From positions 1 through 27,756 of the forward strand of contig CAYXUT010000014.1 of assembly GCA_964468005.1 (NCBI GenBank): 27,756 nucleotides of DNA, read 5' to 3'. This document shows, piece by piece, positions 24,754-27,756 of this stretch (position 1 is its first letter; each line of letters begins with the position of its first letter). A program made the translations under genes and the position numbers. The notes beneath the pieces were generated by a model that was given only the letters and a program-made list of their open reading frames with translations, ran no database searches and was not told the DNA's origin. Source of the DNA: TMED8 sp964468005. Its GTDB lineage: Bacteria > Pseudomonadota > Alphaproteobacteria > Rhodospirillales > Casp-alpha2.

Positions 24754-25487
24754 ATTCGCCCGCCCGCAACCCGAATGTTGGCGCCTGCGACGTACCCAGA
24801 TTCGTCAGACAAGAGCCACAGGATGGCGGCGGCGATTTCTTCCGGTTGTCCGGTGCGGCCCATGGGGATGACTTTGGCCCCGGCGGCGAGTTTGTCGGCG
24901 GGCGGCATGTCGGTTTCGGTCAGACCGGGCGCTACGGCGTTGACGCGGATGCCCTCGCTGGCGACTTCCTGGCTAAGCCCGATGGTTAGTGAGTTCACTG
25001 CGCCCTTGGACGCGGCGTAGATGACCCCGGCACCCGGATTGCCAAGTTTCGCCGAACCCGAGGAAACATTAACAATAGCGCCACCTTGGCCGCCATGTTT
25101 GGTCGACATGCGTTTCACCGCTTCCTTGGCGCATAGGAAACAGCCGCGCACGTTGATATCGAGAACCTCTTCGATATCGTTATCAGCGAGCTCATCGAGG
25201 CGCACGCGTGGTCCGTGGATGCCGGCGTTATTGACCAATGCCGTGACCGGGCCAAGCTCCGCCTCCACGGTCTCGAACATTGCGATAACTTCCGCCTCGA
25301 CAGCCGTGTTCGCCCTAACCGCCATGGCTTCGCCACCGGCTCCTTTGATCTGGGCAACCACCGCACCCGCCGCATCTTCGCTGACAACGTAATTGACCGC
25401 GACTTTGTGGCCGGCCTTGGCGCAGGCTCTGGCAGTGGCAGCGCCGATACCGCGTGAGGCGCCGGTGACGACGGTGACTTTACTCAT
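24750..25487 (-). CDS. Short-chain dehydrogenase/reductase, FabG-like
   Basis: This is a classical SDR of 245 residues: TGASRGIG (8-15), LVNNAGIHGP (84-93), NVSSGSAK with Ser142/143, and Tyr157/Lys161 in IYAASKGAV. The C-terminal motif GYVAGANIRVAGGRI replaces the usual GQTLxVDGG. It is similar in length to 3-oxoacyl-ACP reductases and to glucose-1-dehydrogenase-like SDRs; the substrate is not defined. No acidic residue is obvious after beta-2 (NYVVSED), which favours NADP(H). It overlaps the fumarase stop by 4 bases and the hydrolase start by 4 bases. Confidence 0.93.
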   Translation of the reverse strand: MSKVTVVTGASRGIGAATARACAKAGHKVAVNYVVSEDAAGAVVAQIKGAGGEAMAVRANTAVEAEVIAMFETVEAELGPVTALVNNAGIHGPRVRLDELADNDIEEVLDINVRGCFLCAKEAVKRMSTKHGGQGGAIVNVSSGSAKLGNPGAGVIYAASKGAVNSLTIGLSQEVASEGIRVNAVAPGLTETDMPPADKLAAGAKVIPMGRTGQPEEIAAAILWLLSDESGYVAGANIRVAGGRI

Positions 25488-27100
25488 GCCATGAACTCCT
25501 GAAAGAAATCGTTGCCCTTATCATCGACGACGATGAAGGCTGGGAAGTCCTCAATCTCGATCTTCCAGATGGCTTCCATGCCGAGTTCCTCGTATTCAAC
25601 AAGTTCAACCTTTTTGATGCAGTCCTGCGCCAGGCGTGCAGCCGGCCCGCCGATGGAGCCGAGATAGAAACCGCCGTGTGCCTTGCAAGCATCGGCAACC
25701 ACTTGCGAGCGATTGCCCTTGGCCAGCATAATCATTGAACCACCCGCGGCTTGGAACTGATCGACGTAGGGATCCATACGCGCCGCCGTCGTCGGACCAA
25801 AAGAACCGGACACGAAGCCCTCAGGTGTCTTGGCTGGCCCGGCGTAATAGACGCCGTGGTCCTTGAAGTACTGCGGTAAGCCCTGGCCAGAATCGAGCTG
25901 AACCTTAAGTTTGGCGTGTGCGATGTCGCGCGCTACGATCAACGAGCCGGTTAGGCTGAGGCGCGTCTTCACCGGGTATTTCGAAAGCTCGGCTAAGACT
26001 TTCGGCATAGGACGGGTTAAGTCAATCTTGACTACGTCTGCATCGAGCTTATCGGTGGTAACTTCTGGCATGAATTGCGCAGGGTTGGTCTCAAGTTGCT
26101 CAAGGAATACCCCGTCGCGGGTGATTTTTCCCTTGATCTGGCGGTCGGCTGAGCACGACACACCAATGCCCACCGGGCACGACGCGCCGTGGCGCGGCAG
26201 CCGAATAACACGCACATCGTGGCAGAAATACTTGCCGCCGAACTGCGCACCGATGCCGAGATTGCGCGTCATATCTAAGATGCGCTTCTCCCATTCTAGA
26301 TCGCGGAAGGCCTGGCCGTATTCATTGCCGCGTATCGGTAGCGTGTCGAGATATTTGCAAGACGCCAATTTGGTGGTTTTCAGGTTCATTTCTGCTGATG
26401 TGCCGCCAACGACCAGGGCAAGGTGGTAGGGCGGACAGGCAGCCGTACCCAGAGTGCGTAGTTTCTCGTCCACAAACTTGATCAGGCTACCCTCGTTCAA
26501 AAGTGCCTTGGTTTGCTGGTAGAGGAAGGTCTTGTTAGCCGAGCCGCCACCCTTGGAGATGAACAGGAAGGAGTAGCTGTCGCCTTCGGTGGCGTAGAGA
26601 TCAATCTGGGCCGGCATATTGTCGCCGGTATTGACCTCATGAAACATATCCATGGGTGCCACCATGGAATAGCGAAAGTTGTTCTCCGCATAGGCTTGGC
26701 ACGCGCCAGCGGCGAGCGCCGCTTCATCGTCTCCGCCGGTCCAGACTTTCTGACCTTTTTTGGCCATGATGATGACGTTGCCGGTATCCTGGCACATGGG
26801 CAGGACGCCGCCGGCCGAGATGTTGGCGTTTTTCAGGAGGTCGAGCGCAACGAATCGATCGTTATCGGAGGCCTCGGCATCATCCAGGATCGAGGCCAAC
26901 TGTTTGAGGTGTGCTGGGCGCAGCAAATGCGACACGTCCTTGTAGGCTTCCGCGGCAAGACGTGTCAGGACCTCAGGTTTTACGGTCATGACTTCTTGCC
27001 CCTCGAAGTTCGCCACGCCGATGCCGTCATCTGAAATCTTACGGTAAGGCGTATCGTCGTCACCCAAAGGAAACAGGGGATGATGAACGGTCTCTTTCAT
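25484..27100 (-). CDS. Fumarate hydratase, class I (iron-sulfur)
   Basis: This TCA-cycle enzyme interconverts fumarate and L-malate using an oxygen-sensitive [4Fe-4S] cluster. The 538-residue protein has the alpha and beta domains fused, as in FumA/FumB. The cluster cysteines are Cys103 (PMCQDTG), Cys222 (TAACPPYH) and Cys316 (GVSCSADR); the spacings of 119 and 94 match those I recall for Leishmania fumarase. The C-terminal beta domain includes LTGSLIVARDIAHAK, GSFGPTTAARMDPYVDQF and LGSIGGPAARLAQDCI. GAGGA precedes the ATG at 27100. It heads an operon with an SDR, a hydrolase and a VOC gene; sspB lies upstream. Confidence 0.97.
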   Translation of the reverse strand: MKETVHHPLFPLGDDDTPYRKISDDGIGVANFEGQEVMTVKPEVLTRLAAEAYKDVSHLLRPAHLKQLASILDDAEASDNDRFVALDLLKNANISAGGVLPMCQDTGNVIIMAKKGQKVWTGGDDEAALAAGACQAYAENNFRYSMVAPMDMFHEVNTGDNMPAQIDLYATEGDSYSFLFISKGGGSANKTFLYQQTKALLNEGSLIKFVDEKLRTLGTAACPPYHLALVVGGTSAEMNLKTTKLASCKYLDTLPIRGNEYGQAFRDLEWEKRILDMTRNLGIGAQFGGKYFCHDVRVIRLPRHGASCPVGIGVSCSADRQIKGKITRDGVFLEQLETNPAQFMPEVTTDKLDADVVKIDLTRPMPKVLAELSKYPVKTRLSLTGSLIVARDIAHAKLKVQLDSGQGLPQYFKDHGVYYAGPAKTPEGFVSGSFGPTTAARMDPYVDQFQAAGGSMIMLAKGNRSQVVADACKAHGGFYLGSIGGPAARLAQDCIKKVELVEYEELGMEAIWKIEIEDFPAFIVVDDKGNDFFQEFMA

Positions 27101-27148
27101 AGTGTCCTCACGAGGCGTTGGGGAGGAAGGAAGGGGAAGAACTGGGGC

Positions 27149-27676
27149 CTATTTTTTTCGGAAAGAATCGAGTGCGATGACTTCACCTGTTTTCGGTTTG
27201 TTTCCGACGCCGTCTTCTTTGGGCGCATCTTCACTTTGGTACATGCTCGGCGTCGCGGCCAGGTCTTCGATGGAGTTGACCGGATCCAAGCTCAATTCGT
27301 CGAAATCTTCATCATCGAGATCAACAGTCTTGAGTTGCAGGCCGAAATTGACACTTGGATCCGCAAACGATGTCACGGTATCGAATGGAATTACTAATTT
27401 TTCGGGTTTACCGTTGAAACGCAACACGACGGAGAAGCCCTCCTCATCGACGTTCAACTCCTCGAACTGATGCTGCAAGACAATGGTCATCTCGTCCGGA
27501 TGCTGGGCGCGTAAATAGGAAGGCATCTCAACTCCTTCGCCACCGGTGCGGAAGGTGATGTAGAAATGGTGATCTCCGGGCAGCGCTTCTGTTGCGGTCA
27601 CGCGAAGCGCGCGCAAAATTACCTGACGTAGCGCCTCTTCGATCCAAAGATCATAACGGAAAGCATCATCGTTCAT
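27149..27676 (-). CDS. sspB: Alphaproteobacterial SspB, ClpXP adaptor protein
   Basis: SspB delivers ssrA-tagged and other substrates to ClpXP. The 175-residue protein (from the ATG at 27676) starts FRYDLWIEEALRQVILRALRVTATEALPGDHHFYITFRTGGEGVEMPSYLR. It has the SspB core strands HQFEELNVDEEGFSVVLRFNGKPEKLVIPFDTVTSFADPSVNFGLQL (about residues 68-115), an acidic linker (VDLDDEDFDELSLD) and a C-terminal GEVIALDSFRKK. The tail is the expected ClpX-docking peptide of the alpha-type adaptor. The frame is open 24 codons further upstream, but the domain start and a GGGG-containing ribosome-binding site favour 27676. It ends at TAG, 48 bases before fumarase. Confidence 0.93.
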   Translation of the reverse strand: MNDDAFRYDLWIEEALRQVILRALRVTATEALPGDHHFYITFRTGGEGVEMPSYLRAQHPDEMTIVLQHQFEELNVDEEGFSVVLRFNGKPEKLVIPFDTVTSFADPSVNFGLQLKTVDLDDEDFDELSLDPVNSIEDLAATPSMYQSEDAPKEDGVGNKPKTGEVIALDSFRKK

Positions 27677-27756
27677 ACCCCAAGTTCTAACCCGGATGAG
27701 CGGAGGGTAAAAGACCTGAGGTTGGCTGGTGGGAGTCTTTGGACCCAATACCGATT

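Noticed and set aside
27677..27756. A tRNA-like 3' end on the minus strand (GGGTCCAAAGACTCCCACCA) upstream of sspB
   Set aside because: The T-loop does not fit the GTTCRANNC pattern, and no full cloverleaf can be read within the window.
1..27756. CRISPR arrays, insertion sequences, prophage or defence modules
   Set aside because: No regularly spaced direct repeats, transposases, integrases or defence-associated proteins were seen on either strand.

Overview
The window looks like an ordinary chromosomal stretch of an alphaproteobacterium, probably Rhodospirillales-like. The clues are an alpha-type SspB adaptor ending in FRKK, a short RHH_4 ribbon-helix-helix protein, a class I iron-sulfur fumarase, a GlcDEF glycolate oxidase, and a zinc-ligand-free ribosomal protein L36. 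This placement rests on recognising protein families, not on a phylogeny. I see no tRNA, rRNA, CRISPR array, insertion sequence or prophage.

Layout. (1) 5-767, minus: a decayed TauE/SafE permease gene, downstream of glnS (819-2507, minus). (2) 2650-6299, plus: an ADP-forming acyl-CoA synthetase, an SHMT-like PLP enzyme with two altered active-site positions, and an RHH_4 protein. (3) 6305-18552, minus: an MFS transporter, glcD, glcE, glcF, a broken TPR gene, a second GlcD/D-lactate-dehydrogenase-like flavoprotein, glycerate 2-kinase and a large AsmA-family protein. (4) 18643-19136, minus: rpmJ with a clear intrinsic terminator, and a truncated crotonase gene. (5) 19280-23450, plus: an SDR, an EamA/DMT exporter, a class V aminotransferase and an aspartate-type aminotransferase. 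(6) 23451-23744: a non-coding stretch between convergent genes that is rich in dyads. (7) 23745-27676, minus: sspB, fumarase, SDR, KANL3/Tex30-like hydrolase and a VOC protein. The last four overlap end to end and look like one operon.

How the genes work together. The clearest metabolic theme is two- and three-carbon hydroxyacids. GlcDEF oxidises glycolate to glyoxylate, the Dld-like flavoprotein oxidises a 2-hydroxyacid such as D-lactate, and glycerate 2-kinase passes glycerate to 2-phosphoglycerate. The MFS protein at the head of the cluster may import a substrate. The steps from glyoxylate to glycerate are not in the window. The SHMT-like enzyme has a Thr where SHMT normally has an active-site Tyr, which suggests alpha-methylserine or a related amino acid rather than serine.

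The most notable feature beyond the annotation is gene decay: three separate degraded genes (TauE permease, TPR protein, crotonase), two of them interrupted by in-frame TAG codons. TAG is also a normal terminator of intact genes here, so recoding is not supported. I found no convincing new multi-gene system. The best leads are the SHMT-like enzyme with its neighbours and the fumarase-SDR-hydrolase-VOC operon.
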